From NCBI GenBank assembly GCA_963721345.1, contig CAVRIT010000001.1, forward strand, positions 1,736,001 to 1,800,000: a stretch of 64,000 nt of DNA. Direction: 5' to 3'. The notes below the pieces were generated by a model. The model was not told where the DNA came from and ran no database searches. It saw only the letters and a list, made by a program, of their open reading frames with translations. Of the stretch, positions 53,405 through 61,714 are shown in pieces (the stretch's first letter is position 1; every line of letters begins with the position of its first letter). Made by a program: the position numbers and the translations under genes. The stretch comes from JACDAN01 sp963721345. GTDB lineage: Bacteria; Actinomycetota; Thermoleophilia; Gaiellales; Gaiellaceae.

Positions 53405-54526
53405 TCAGCCGGCCACGACGAACGTGCTACTCCCGAGCAGCCGACCGTACCGTGCCTGGGCGATTCGCCCGAATCCCGGCCAGACGTACCAGCGGTACAG
53501 GCCGGGCCGAAGCCGGTGGCGGCGACCCTTGTAGATCCACGTCCGCCGCAGTCGGAGGGTTGGCTTCGCGGGCCAGGCGCTCATGACCTTGCGCCCGCGT
53601 ACGAGCTGGACGTTGTAGTAGTCCGCTCCCTTCACGGGAGTCCAGGAGAGTTGGGGCGGCGCCGTCACGCGCTCGCCCGGCGCGGGGCCGAGGAGCGCGC
53701 CGGTGGCGACGAGGTCGATCTTCTGCTCGGACCGGTTCGCAGCCTGGTCGACGGCGCCGACTCGGTACTCGTACATACGACCGACGACGAGGCCCGTGTC
53801 GCGAAAACCCGTATCCGCGCCGCGGTAGACCACTGACTGGCCCTCACCGGTCCGGCCGGGCGCTCGCAGGACCTCGACGGTCTGCGTGTCACTCGACTGT
53901 CTCCATGTGATCTGAGCGCTGCGGTTGCCGCGTTGGGCCGTGACCGCGAACAGCGTAGGCGCCGTCGCGTCGTACTTGAGCACCAGCGATGCGCCCGTGC
54001 TGTTGCCCGCGACGTCGGCGCAAGACCCGACGACGGCTGCCGTGCTGATGTCGGGGCCACCATAGAGCGACGGAGGAGAACAGGTCGCGATGCCCGAGGT
54101 GTCATCGGTTCCGCCAAACGACACCGTCACCGGCCGGTTGTACCAACCGTTTGCGTCGGCCACTCGCTCGGGAACCGCGCTGACGGCCGGTGGTGTCTTG
54201 TCGACCTTGACCTTCACCGTGCTGCTACTCGTTCCGCCGTCGCTCGTGGCAGTGCAGGTGACGGGCGTACCCGCGGTGTCGGCGGAGAACGTCTGGACGT
54301 TGCAACCCTGCATGTCGATGATGATCGACTCAGGGTCGACGACCAGCCAGCTGAGAGTCACGTTGCCTCTGAACCAACCGGACGCGGGCAGACTCGGCGA
54401 GTAGACGGGAGTTACCTGCGGCGGGGTGGAATCTTCCGGGACGCTGCCCGCGCTCGGGGCAAACACGAGCATGCCGAACAGGAGGCTCGCAATGTAAAGC
54501 CGCCGCAACGCCGGGTTCGCTCCCAA
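53405..54526 (-). CDS. Secreted Ig-like/fibronectin protein, short paralogue of the giant repeat protein
   Basis: 373 residues from a TTG with GGGGAGGGG upstream. Signal peptide (RLYIASLLFGMLVFAPSAG). It contains one divergent unit (SGWFRGNVTLSWLVVDPESI), one canonical unit (DKTPPAVSAVPERVADANGW, then CSPPSLYGGPD, then CADVAGN), a fibronectin-type domain (TDTGFRDTGL-type VYRGADTGFRDTGLVVG), and the same basic aromatic C-terminus (YYNVQLVRGRK, RRHRLRPGLYRWYVWPGFG). Its 3' end is 10 bp from the giant gene, which lies downstream. Probably co-transcribed surface proteins. Confidence 0.8.
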   Translation of the reverse strand: MGANPALRRLYIASLLFGMLVFAPSAGSVPEDSTPPQVTPVYSPSLPASGWFRGNVTLSWLVVDPESIIIDMQGCNVQTFSADTAGTPVTCTATSDGGTSSSTVKVKVDKTPPAVSAVPERVADANGWYNRPVTVSFGGTDDTSGIATCSPPSLYGGPDISTAAVVGSCADVAGNSTGASLVLKYDATAPTLFAVTAQRGNRSAQITWRQSSDTQTVEVLRAPGRTGEGQSVVYRGADTGFRDTGLVVGRMYEYRVGAVDQAANRSEQKIDLVATGALLGPAPGERVTAPPQLSWTPVKGADYYNVQLVRGRKVMSAWPAKPTLRLRRTWIYKGRRHRLRPGLYRWYVWPGFGRIAQARYGRLLGSSTFVVAG

Positions 54527-54592
54527 GGAGTCCCCTCCCCCTGTTGCCCTCGCCGCAGCCTGTCTCGAAGCTACTCCTTTGCTACGGAAGTG

Positions 54593-55000
54593 TCAATCGC
54601 CGAGGTCGGCGATCGCGTCGCGGAGCGCCCGCCTTTCCTCCGCGAGGTTGTGGAACGCCCGGGCGAAGCGCCGCTCGCCCTCCGGTGTGAGACGGAGGTA
54701 CACCACGCGTCCGTCGTCGGCCGAGCGCTCGCGCCGGACGAGGCCGGCCTGCTCCACGCGGTCGACGAGCTCGGTGACGCTGCTCTGGGCGAGGAGAAGC
54801 CGCTTCGCGAGGTCGGTCACCGTCGTTCGCTCGCTCAGGTCTGCGGCGCCTTTCACCAAGAGCAGGATCAGGTACCAGCGAGGCGTGATTTCGCACTCGC
54901 GCGCGACGACCTCGGTCTGGTGCTGAAACCGCCGGAGGGCGACTCGGAACTCTGCGACCGAGGCTGCCTGCTGCGGCGTCGGCGACGAGATCCGGGACAC
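54593..55000 (-). CDS. MarR-family transcriptional regulator
   Basis: 135 residues, typical length. Helical dimerisation region at the N-terminus, then a winged helix: TVTDLAKRLLLAQSSVTELV (recognition helix), DRVEQAGLVRRERSADDGRV with the wing RVVYLRLTPEG. The R-x-x-S-A-D-D-G-R-V signature of MarR is complete. It is divergent from the AglD-like gene at 55018 with only 17 bp between starts, so regulation of that gene and of itself is likely. The ligand is unknown. Confidence 0.85.
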   Translation of the reverse strand: MSRISSPTPQQAASVAEFRVALRRFQHQTEVVARECEITPRWYLILLLVKGAADLSERTTVTDLAKRLLLAQSSVTELVDRVEQAGLVRRERSADDGRVVYLRLTPEGERRFARAFHNLAEERRALRDAIADLGD

Positions 55001-55017
55001 GCGGGCAGGATGCCACG

Positions 55018-55953
55018 GTGCAGAGCGTCTTCGATGCGATCGACGCGTTCTTCGAGACTCTCACCTCGATCCACTGGGCCTGGATCGGGGCAGCGGTCGT
55101 CCTCCACCTGGGCCGGATCGCGGCCCGGTCCAGAGCTTGGCGAAATGCGATCGCGGCTGCGTACCCCGACACCGACGTCCCGTGGCGCCAGGTCTTCGGC
55201 GGCTATGTCGCGGGCATCGGCGCGAACGCGCTGCTGCCCGGCCGGGGCGGCGACCTGCTCCGGCTGTACATCGTCAAGCACCGTGTCGACGGAGCGACCT
55301 ACCCGACCCTCGGCGCAACGCTCCTGGCCGACGGGATCTTCGACTTCTTCGCCGCCTCCCTGATCCTCACCTGGGCGCTCTCCGCCGGCGTCCTGCCCGG
55401 CGGCGATGTCCTTCCCTCACTCCCGGCTGTCGACTGGCTCTGGGTGGTCGAGAACCCGTCGCAGTTCGTCGTGATCGCGGGCTTCATCGTCGCCGTCTGC
55501 CTCGTCGCCGGCGGGCTGGCCCACCACCGAGTCACGGCGTTCTGGGATCGGGTGCGTCAGGGGCTCGCGATCCTGCGGCAGCCCCGCCGGTACCTCCGCG
55601 AAGTCGCGCTCTGGGATGCGACGGATTGGGGGCTTCGCCTCGTCGCCGTCTACTGCTTCCTGAATGCGTTCGGGCTGCCGGCCACCGCCTACAACGTCTT
55701 CGCCTACCAGGTAGCGGGGAGCCTCGCGACTGTCTTGCCGCTGACGCCGGGAGGAATCGGCACCGAGCAGGCGCTGCTCGTCTACGTCTTCTCAGGCGTC
55801 GCGCCGACCTCGCAGATCCTCGCCTTCAGCGTCGGCGTGAAACTCGTGACGATCACGGTCAACGTGACGCTCGGGGTCGCGGCGGTGTTCGTGATGCTCG
55901 GCTCGGTCCGCTGGCGCCACCGCGTCGAGCAGGACGCCGCGGAACAGGCTTAG
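55018..55953 (+). CDS. UPF0104/AglD-type (lysylphosphatidylglycerol synthetase TM-like) membrane protein
   Basis: 311 residues from a GTG, seven to eight transmembrane helices. Family features: FGGYVAGIGANALLPGRGGD-type loop (AGIGANALLPGRGGDLLRLY), LADGIFDFFAA, and the TPGGIGTEQALLVYVF loop near residue 240. Such proteins are flippase-like membrane domains linked to glycolipid or aminoacyl-lipid handling. The gene lies next to a MarR regulator, which probably controls it. Confidence 0.75.
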   Translation: MQSVFDAIDAFFETLTSIHWAWIGAAVVLHLGRIAARSRAWRNAIAAAYPDTDVPWRQVFGGYVAGIGANALLPGRGGDLLRLYIVKHRVDGATYPTLGATLLADGIFDFFAASLILTWALSAGVLPGGDVLPSLPAVDWLWVVENPSQFVVIAGFIVAVCLVAGGLAHHRVTAFWDRVRQGLAILRQPRRYLREVALWDATDWGLRLVAVYCFLNAFGLPATAYNVFAYQVAGSLATVLPLTPGGIGTEQALLVYVFSGVAPTSQILAFSVGVKLVTITVNVTLGVAAVFVMLGSVRWRHRVEQDAAEQA

Positions 55954-55962
55954 CCTCGACGG

Positions 55963-57441
55963 TTACGACCCGTTCTTGGCGGCCGCCGCCTCTTCCGGGC
56001 CGAGCACCTTCTTCCACCAGTCCGCTTCGCGGTGGTGGAGCGTGCTCTGGGCCTGGGCGACGTAGCTCGCGAGCTCCGCTTCCTTCGCGGCGAGGCGCTT
56101 CTCGAGCTCACCGAGCTTCTCCTCGCGCCGTTCGAGCTTCTCGGCCTTGAGGTCGACGTCGGCCTCGAGCGTCGCCTCGCGGGTGTCCAGCACGGCCTCC
56201 CGCTCGTCGAGCTCGAGCATGCGCGCCCGGACCGTCTCCTCGGTCTCCGCGAGCCGCTCTTCCTTGCGCTTCGCGCGCTTGGTCTGCGTGTCGCTGAACT
56301 GCTCGGCGTCCGCGATCGACGCCTCGCGCTCGGCGAGCTCCCGCTCGCGCTCCTCGAGCCGGGCCTTCATCAGCTCGAGGTCGCGGCCGGCGCTCCGCTC
56401 GCCCTCGGCGCGCGTCACCGCCGCCTCGCGGCGGTTCAGCTCCGCTTCGCGGGCGACGAGCGCTGCGTCGCGCTCTTCGACCTCCGTCAGCTTCGCCTCG
56501 CCCTCCTGGATCGCGGTGCCGTGGCTGGCGAGCTGGGTGCGGAAGCGCTCCGACTCCACGCGGAGACGCTCGTCGCGCTCGTCGAGCGCCGCCTCGCGTG
56601 AGTTCAACTGCTCCTCGGCGGAGAGCATCCGCGTCTCGCGCTTCGCGAAAGTGCGCTCGCGCTCCGACAGCTCCTTCTCGCGCCGGCGGAGATGCTCCTC
56701 GCGCTCGGCGAGACCGCCTGCCCGCGCCTCGGTTCGCTGCTTCGCCTGGCGCTCGCGCTCCGTCAGCTCCTGCTCGGCGCGCGTCAGCTTCTCCTCGCGC
56801 TTCTGGAGTGACGCGAGCCGCTGCTGCGCCTCGGCGGAGGCCCGCTCGGCCTCCTTGACGTTTTCTTCGCGGCGCTGCAGTTCGACCGAGAGCTTCTCGA
56901 CCCTCGACTGCTCCGCCCCGAGCTCGGACTTCATGGACTGGAGCCGCTTGCGCTCCGTATCGACTTCCTTGCCGTGCGCGGCGACACGCTGCTCGCGCTC
57001 GCGGATGTTCGTCTCGGTCTGGGTGAGCTGGGCGACGCGCTCGTCGAGCTTGACCGCCTCGCGTGAAACATCCGACTCCTCGGTGAGCCGGCGCTCGTAG
57101 GCCTCGACCTGCTCCGCGAGGGCGGCGCGGAGCTCCTGCTCCCGCTTCATCGCGGCCGCAAGGTCCTTGCGGAGCGCCACGACCTCGCCGTTCAGAGCTG
57201 CGACGGCACCGTCGTCGGCGGCGGCCGATGCGGCCTCGGCCGCCGCCGGCGGCGGCGTCGCGTAGAGATCGACCCGTACGAAGGGAGTATCCGCTTTCGG
57301 CTGCTCCGTAACATCTCCGTTCGCCTGCGGGCCACCGTCACGGCGGCGCTGGAGCTGGGCGCGGAGGCCCGTGCCGAAGCCCTGCTCGACCTCGACCTCG
57401 CTCTGCTCGTCGGGCTTCTTCTCGGGCTTCTTGGCTGGCAT
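55963..57441 (-). CDS. Long coiled-coil protein at the distal end of the Tad operon
   Basis: 492 residues, no signal peptide or membrane helix. After a Lys/Pro/Glu-rich N-terminus (MPAKKPEKKPDEQSEVEVEQ) and a Pro/Ala linker, about 400 residues (about 80-480) form almost continuous charged coiled coil rich in E, R, K and A, with repeated short units of the form RREENVKEAE, REEKLTRAEQEL, REKELSERERTFAK and LDEREAVLDTREA. Resembles bacterial cytoskeletal or scaffold proteins. It is the last gene of the minus-strand Tad run (31 bp from tadC), suggesting a role in pilus or cell organisation. Function inferred from position only. Confidence 0.7.
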   Translation of the reverse strand: MPAKKPEKKPDEQSEVEVEQGFGTGLRAQLQRRRDGGPQANGDVTEQPKADTPFVRVDLYATPPPAAAEAASAAADDGAVAALNGEVVALRKDLAAAMKREQELRAALAEQVEAYERRLTEESDVSREAVKLDERVAQLTQTETNIREREQRVAAHGKEVDTERKRLQSMKSELGAEQSRVEKLSVELQRREENVKEAERASAEAQQRLASLQKREEKLTRAEQELTERERQAKQRTEARAGGLAEREEHLRRREKELSERERTFAKRETRMLSAEEQLNSREAALDERDERLRVESERFRTQLASHGTAIQEGEAKLTEVEERDAALVAREAELNRREAAVTRAEGERSAGRDLELMKARLEERERELAEREASIADAEQFSDTQTKRAKRKEERLAETEETVRARMLELDEREAVLDTREATLEADVDLKAEKLERREEKLGELEKRLAAKEAELASYVAQAQSTLHHREADWWKKVLGPEEAAAAKNGS

Positions 57442-57472
57442 CGGTCTCTCCTCGGATCGCAGTTGGGGACGG

Positions 57473-58375
57473 TTAGAAAACCTTCTCGAGGTTCATGAAC
57501 GCGGGCCCGAGGATCACGAGGAAGATCGCCGGGAAGATGAAGAGCACGGTCGGGAAGAGCATCTTGATCGGCGCCTTCATCGCCTTCTCCTCGGCGGCCG
57601 CCTGACGGCGCAAGCGCGAGTCGGCGGCCTGCACGCGGAGGATCCGGCCGAGCGAGGTGCCGAGCTGGTCGGCCTGGATGATCGCGCGGGTGAAGGAGGA
57701 GAGCTCGGGCGCGTCGACGCGGTCCGCCATTCGCTTCAGGGCGTCCTGGCGACTTTCGCCGATCCGCATCTCGCCGAGCGTGAGGCTGAACTCGTCGGCG
57801 AGCGGGCCCTCCATGTGCTCGGTGATCTTCGCGATCGCCCCGTCGAACCCGAGCCCCGCCTCGACGCTCACGGCGAGCAGGTCGAGTGCGTCGGGCAGGT
57901 CGGCCTTGACGCGCTCGCGGCGTCCGCGGGCCTTGAGGTTGACGAAGTAGTCCGGGCCGAAGAACCCGGCGGCGGCGAGGCCGACCGTGAACAGGATCCC
58001 GGTCGCCGAGCCGGCCAACGAGCTGAACATGACGCCGAGGAGTGCACCGACCACGGCGAAGCCGCCCTTCATGGCAAGGAAGGTCGTCGGCGTGAGCCGC
58101 CGGCCGAGCCCCGCGCCGAGGAGCTTGAGCGAGATCGATTCCATGCTCGTCCGTGGGTTGACCTTCAGCACCCACCGGGCGAGCGACTCGCGCATCGGCT
58201 CCATCGCGCGCTCCCGGAACTTCTTCGCGTCCAGGGGAGAGGCGATGCGGACGAAGCCGTAGTTCGACGCCCGCTTCATCGAGCGATCTCGCTCGCGGGA
58301 GGGAAGCGTCGCGACCTCGCCGATCAGGTAGATCGCGCCGGCGAGGCAGAGAAGTGCGAGGAAGAGCAGCATCAC
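57473..58375 (-). CDS. tadC: Flp pilus assembly platform protein TadC
   Basis: 300 residues. GspF/T2SSF-type platform: an N-terminal helix, AMKGGFAVVGALLGVMFSS, then FFGPDYFVNLKARGRRERV, and the core motif ADLPDALDLLAVSVEAGLGFDGAI, EMRIGESRQDALKRMADR, then the last helix LFPTVLFIFPAIFLVILGPA. It forms the inner-membrane platform with TadB, moving pilin subunits with TadA ATPase energy. Directly downstream of the vWA-TadB gene (7 bp gap). Confidence 0.9.
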   Translation of the reverse strand: MMLLFLALLCLAGAIYLIGEVATLPSRERDRSMKRASNYGFVRIASPLDAKKFRERAMEPMRESLARWVLKVNPRTSMESISLKLLGAGLGRRLTPTTFLAMKGGFAVVGALLGVMFSSLAGSATGILFTVGLAAAGFFGPDYFVNLKARGRRERVKADLPDALDLLAVSVEAGLGFDGAIAKITEHMEGPLADEFSLTLGEMRIGESRQDALKRMADRVDAPELSSFTRAIIQADQLGTSLGRILRVQAADSRLRRQAAAEEKAMKAPIKMLFPTVLFIFPAIFLVILGPAFMNLEKVF

Positions 58376-58382
58376 TGTCAGT

Positions 58383-60272
58383 TCACCCCTTGAACGAGAC
58401 GATCTTCTTGAGGAGGAGGGAGCCGACGGCCATCATCGAGAAGCCGATGAGCATCAGCTTGTGGCCCGTCGAGCTGTAGTAGAGCGGGGCCATGTAGTCG
58501 GAGTTCATGAGCGTGATCGCGGCGGCGATCACGAACGGCAGGCCCATCAGCACGTACGAGCCCGCGCGTCCCATCGCCGTGAGGCCGCGCACCTTGCGGA
58601 TGAACTGCTGTCGCTGGCGGACGGTGTCGGCGACCATGTCGATCAGCCCGGCGAGGCTTCCGCCGATCTGCCGCTGGATCGAGACGGCCGTGATCACGAA
58701 CTCGAAGTTCTTGGAGCCGAGCCGTGCCGCCATCTCCTGGAGCGACTCATCGATCGGCCGGCCCAGCTGCGCCTCGGTGAGGACGCGCTTGAGCTCCTTG
58801 CTCGCGGGCGGGCGTCCCTCGTCGACGACGGTCTGGAGGCCCTGCTTGAAGCTGTGCCCGGCCTTGAGCGCCGCGGCGAGCGTGATCAGCAGGTCGGGGA
58901 GCTGGTTCTCGAACGCACGCGTCCGCTTCTGGCCCTTGAACCAGATGACCGCGAACGGAATCATCGCCGCCCCGGCCATGGCGCCCAGCACGAACAGCTT
59001 CCCGGAGAGGAACGCGGTGCTGAACAGGCCCCCGAGCAGCGCGGAGCCGACGGAGAGGTAGACGAACTCGACGGTCCTCAGCGGGACGTCGGCCCGCTCG
59101 AGCATCCGGTCGAGCGCCACCCACTGCTTCCAGTGGCCGAAGGTGCGCTCCGTCGCGCGGAAGAGCCCGGCCGCGGCCTGCAGCCGCTCCCGCTCCACCT
59201 TGCGCTTCGAGCCCTTCGTCTCGCCGAGGTGCGGCGCGAGCCGCCGCTTCAGCCTCGACCCGCGGACTGAGGTCAGCAAGAAGGTGCCCGACAGCAGGAC
59301 GAGGAACCCGACGAGCAGGCCCATCAGCTGCGTGCCGACGAAGCTCTCGTAGAAGTGGCTCGGCAGGAGGCCCGAGGCCTCGTCTTGCTTTGCCGGCGTT
59401 GCGTCGGCCGGGATCGCGAGGCTGGCCGCGGCGGTGCCCGATCCGGGCAGGCTCGCCTTGAGTGCCAGCTTCTCTCCGGCTCGCGCGGCGGTCAGGTACT
59501 CGACCCGCCAGGTTCGCCGGAGCTCCTGGGCGATGCCCGCATAGATCGCGCCGAGCGCCTTGCTCGAGCGGGCGCCGCGGTAGCCCCCGCCCGTCGAGCG
59601 CGCGAGGCGCACGAGCGGAGTGGGGTTGAACTGCCTGCTCTCGATCGCGACGACGTAGAGCAGGACGCCGGCCTCGCGCGCCGCGTTGATCGCGTTCTCG
59701 AGCGAGGCGGTGCTGCGCGTCTCGTTCCCGTCGGTGACGACGATCACGACGCGCCCGGAGTACGACTCCGTGGCAAACGAGCGCGCCGCCTTGACGACGC
59801 CGTCGTAGAGCGTGGTGCCCTGCTGCTTGTCCACGGACAGCGAGCTCAGCGCGCTCGCGGCGTCGGCGGCGATCGGCGAGAACTCGGTCAGCATCACCGG
59901 CTTCGTCGCGAAAGTGCCCACCGCGACGCGGTCCTGCGAAAGCTTCGCCCGGAGGAACGCCTTCGCGGCGGCGACGGCGTTCGTGAACGGCTGCCCCTTC
60001 ATCGACTGCGAGCGGTCGACCAGCAGCGCGACGCTCTTCGCCCGGCTGAGGTTCTCCGCGCGGAGCCCACTGACGGCGTTGCCGTTCTCCGTCACCGTCG
60101 GCGACTTCGACACCGGCACGGAACTGACGAGGGTCATGCGCACCCGCGGGTACGACGTCGCGTCGACGCCGGTGACCCGCACGGCTGCCGAGGCGGGGGC
60201 GACTGCGCAGAGCGCGGCGGCGCCCGCCAGGATGCCGAGCCGGACGCGGGTCTTCTTCCGCCTCCAGCTCAT
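58383..60272 (-). CDS. tadB: TadB fused to an N-terminal von Willebrand factor A (vWA) domain
   Basis: 629 residues from the ATG at 60272, overlapping tadA's end by 4 bp. Signal-like helix (RLGILAGAAALCAVAPASA) followed by a full vWA domain with all MIDAS residues: LLVDRSQSMKG (DxSxS), GTTLYDGV (Thr) and VVTDGNETR (Asp), about residues 70-255. A membrane helix near 315 leads to the TadB platform domain (FENQLPDLLITLAAALKAGHS, EAQLGRPIDESLQEMAARLG, RQIGGSLAGLIDMVADTV). The vWA part would lie outside the cell and could bind a metal-dependent partner. Ordinary TadB is about half this length and lacks the vWA domain. Confidence 0.85.
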   Translation of the reverse strand: MSWRRKKTRVRLGILAGAAALCAVAPASAAVRVTGVDATSYPRVRMTLVSSVPVSKSPTVTENGNAVSGLRAENLSRAKSVALLVDRSQSMKGQPFTNAVAAAKAFLRAKLSQDRVAVGTFATKPVMLTEFSPIAADAASALSSLSVDKQQGTTLYDGVVKAARSFATESYSGRVVIVVTDGNETRSTASLENAINAAREAGVLLYVVAIESRQFNPTPLVRLARSTGGGYRGARSSKALGAIYAGIAQELRRTWRVEYLTAARAGEKLALKASLPGSGTAAASLAIPADATPAKQDEASGLLPSHFYESFVGTQLMGLLVGFLVLLSGTFLLTSVRGSRLKRRLAPHLGETKGSKRKVERERLQAAAGLFRATERTFGHWKQWVALDRMLERADVPLRTVEFVYLSVGSALLGGLFSTAFLSGKLFVLGAMAGAAMIPFAVIWFKGQKRTRAFENQLPDLLITLAAALKAGHSFKQGLQTVVDEGRPPASKELKRVLTEAQLGRPIDESLQEMAARLGSKNFEFVITAVSIQRQIGGSLAGLIDMVADTVRQRQQFIRKVRGLTAMGRAGSYVLMGLPFVIAAAITLMNSDYMAPLYYSSTGHKLMLIGFSMMAVGSLLLKKIVSFKG

Positions 60273-61705
60273 CGGCTGTACCCCGCCGCGAAGGCCGGAC
60301 GGAGCTCGATCTCCTCGCGCTCGAAGAAGTTCGCGGGGAGCGAGACGCCGTTCGCCGCCATCTTGTCGAGGAAGTGGGGCTTCAGGCCCGTGCAGTGGAG
60401 GGGAGAGAGCAGGGACAAGGTGCGGGCCGCTCCGTCGCCTTCCTCCGGCGGCTTCGCCATGAAGACGTCCTGCAGCGTGATCACTTCGGACTCCATCCGG
60501 AGCACCTCGGTGACGTTCGTGACCCGGCGGGAGCCGTCCACGAGCCGGTTGATCTGGATGAGGAGGTCGAACGCGCTCGAGATCTGCTCGCGAATCGCGC
60601 GGAGCGGCAGGTCGACGCCGGCGGTCAGCACCAGCGTCTCGAGGCGGGAAAGGGCGTCGCGGGGGGAGTTCGCGTGGATCGTGGTCAGCGAGCCCTCGTG
60701 GCCCGTGTTCATCGCCTGGAGCATGTCCAGCGTCTCCGCGCCGCGGACCTCGCCGACGATGATCCGGTCGGGGCGCATGCGGAGCGCGTTCCGGACGAGC
60801 TCGCGGATCCGCACTTCGCCCTGGCCCTCGATGTTCGGCGGGCGGGCCTCGAGCGTGATCACGTGCTCCTGCTGGAGCTGGAGCTCGGCCGCGTCCTCGA
60901 TCGTGACGATGCGCTCGTCGCCGGGGACGAAGGCCGACAGCGCGTTCAGCGTCGTCGTCTTGCCGGTACCGGTACCCCCGGAGATCAGGACGTTGAGCTT
61001 GCCGCGAACGCAGGCGGCGAGGAACTGCGCCGACTTCGGCGTCAGCGAGCCGAAGGTGATCAGGTCGTCCATCGTGTACGGGTCGCGCGAGAACTTCCGG
61101 ATGGTCAGCGTCGGCCCGCGGAGCGACAGCGGCGGGATGATCGCGTTGACGCGGCTCCCGTCGGGGAGACGCGCGTCGACCATCGGCGAGGCCTCGTCGA
61201 CGCGGCGGCCGACCTGCGAGACGATCTTGTCGATGATCCGGAGCAGGTGGGCGTTGTCGGCGAACGACGTCTCCGTCCGCTCGATCTTGCCGTCCCGCTC
61301 GATGAAGATCTGGTCCCAGTTGTTGCACATCACCTCGGTGACGTCGTCGTCGCGGAGCAGCGGCTCCAGCGGCCCGTAGCCGAGGATGTCGTCGGTCAGC
61401 TCGCGGACGATCCGGCGGCGCTCCTCACGGGTGAGGGGCGTCCGGTCGAGGGCGAGCTGCTCGGTGACGGCGCGGTGGACCTGCTCGTGCAGATCCTCGG
61501 TCGTCTCCGTCGTGAACAGCTGCGGGCCGAGTTTCGCGATGCACGCGTGGTGGACGCGCGTCTTCAGCTCGGCGTAGGGGTCGGCCGTGGTCGACGGCCG
61601 TTCCTCGCGCTGCTGCGGCTGTGCGCCGGCGAGCGCGAGCGGCGGCTCCTGGCCGTCCTCGCCCGGCTGTCCGTTCTGTCCCTTGATGCGATCGTGGAGT
61701 CCCAT
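60269..61705 (-). CDS. tadA: Flp pilus secretion ATPase TadA/CpaF
   Basis: 478 residues. Hexameric PilT-like ATPase: N-terminal DILGYGPLEPLLRDDDVTEVM, then Walker A LISGGTGTGKTTTLNAL, the Asp box VTIEDAAELQL, Walker B RMRPDRIIVGEVRGAE, and the His box TGHEGSLTTIHANSPRD. Powers assembly of the Flp/Tad pilus at the inner membrane. Its stop overlaps the tadB start by 4 bp. CpaE-like partner upstream, TadB/C platform downstream. Confidence 0.95.
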   Translation of the reverse strand: MGLHDRIKGQNGQPGEDGQEPPLALAGAQPQQREERPSTTADPYAELKTRVHHACIAKLGPQLFTTETTEDLHEQVHRAVTEQLALDRTPLTREERRRIVRELTDDILGYGPLEPLLRDDDVTEVMCNNWDQIFIERDGKIERTETSFADNAHLLRIIDKIVSQVGRRVDEASPMVDARLPDGSRVNAIIPPLSLRGPTLTIRKFSRDPYTMDDLITFGSLTPKSAQFLAACVRGKLNVLISGGTGTGKTTTLNALSAFVPGDERIVTIEDAAELQLQQEHVITLEARPPNIEGQGEVRIRELVRNALRMRPDRIIVGEVRGAETLDMLQAMNTGHEGSLTTIHANSPRDALSRLETLVLTAGVDLPLRAIREQISSAFDLLIQINRLVDGSRRVTNVTEVLRMESEVITLQDVFMAKPPEEGDGAARTLSLLSPLHCTGLKPHFLDKMAANGVSLPANFFEREEIELRPAFAAGYSR

Positions 61706-61714
61706 GTCGTCCTC

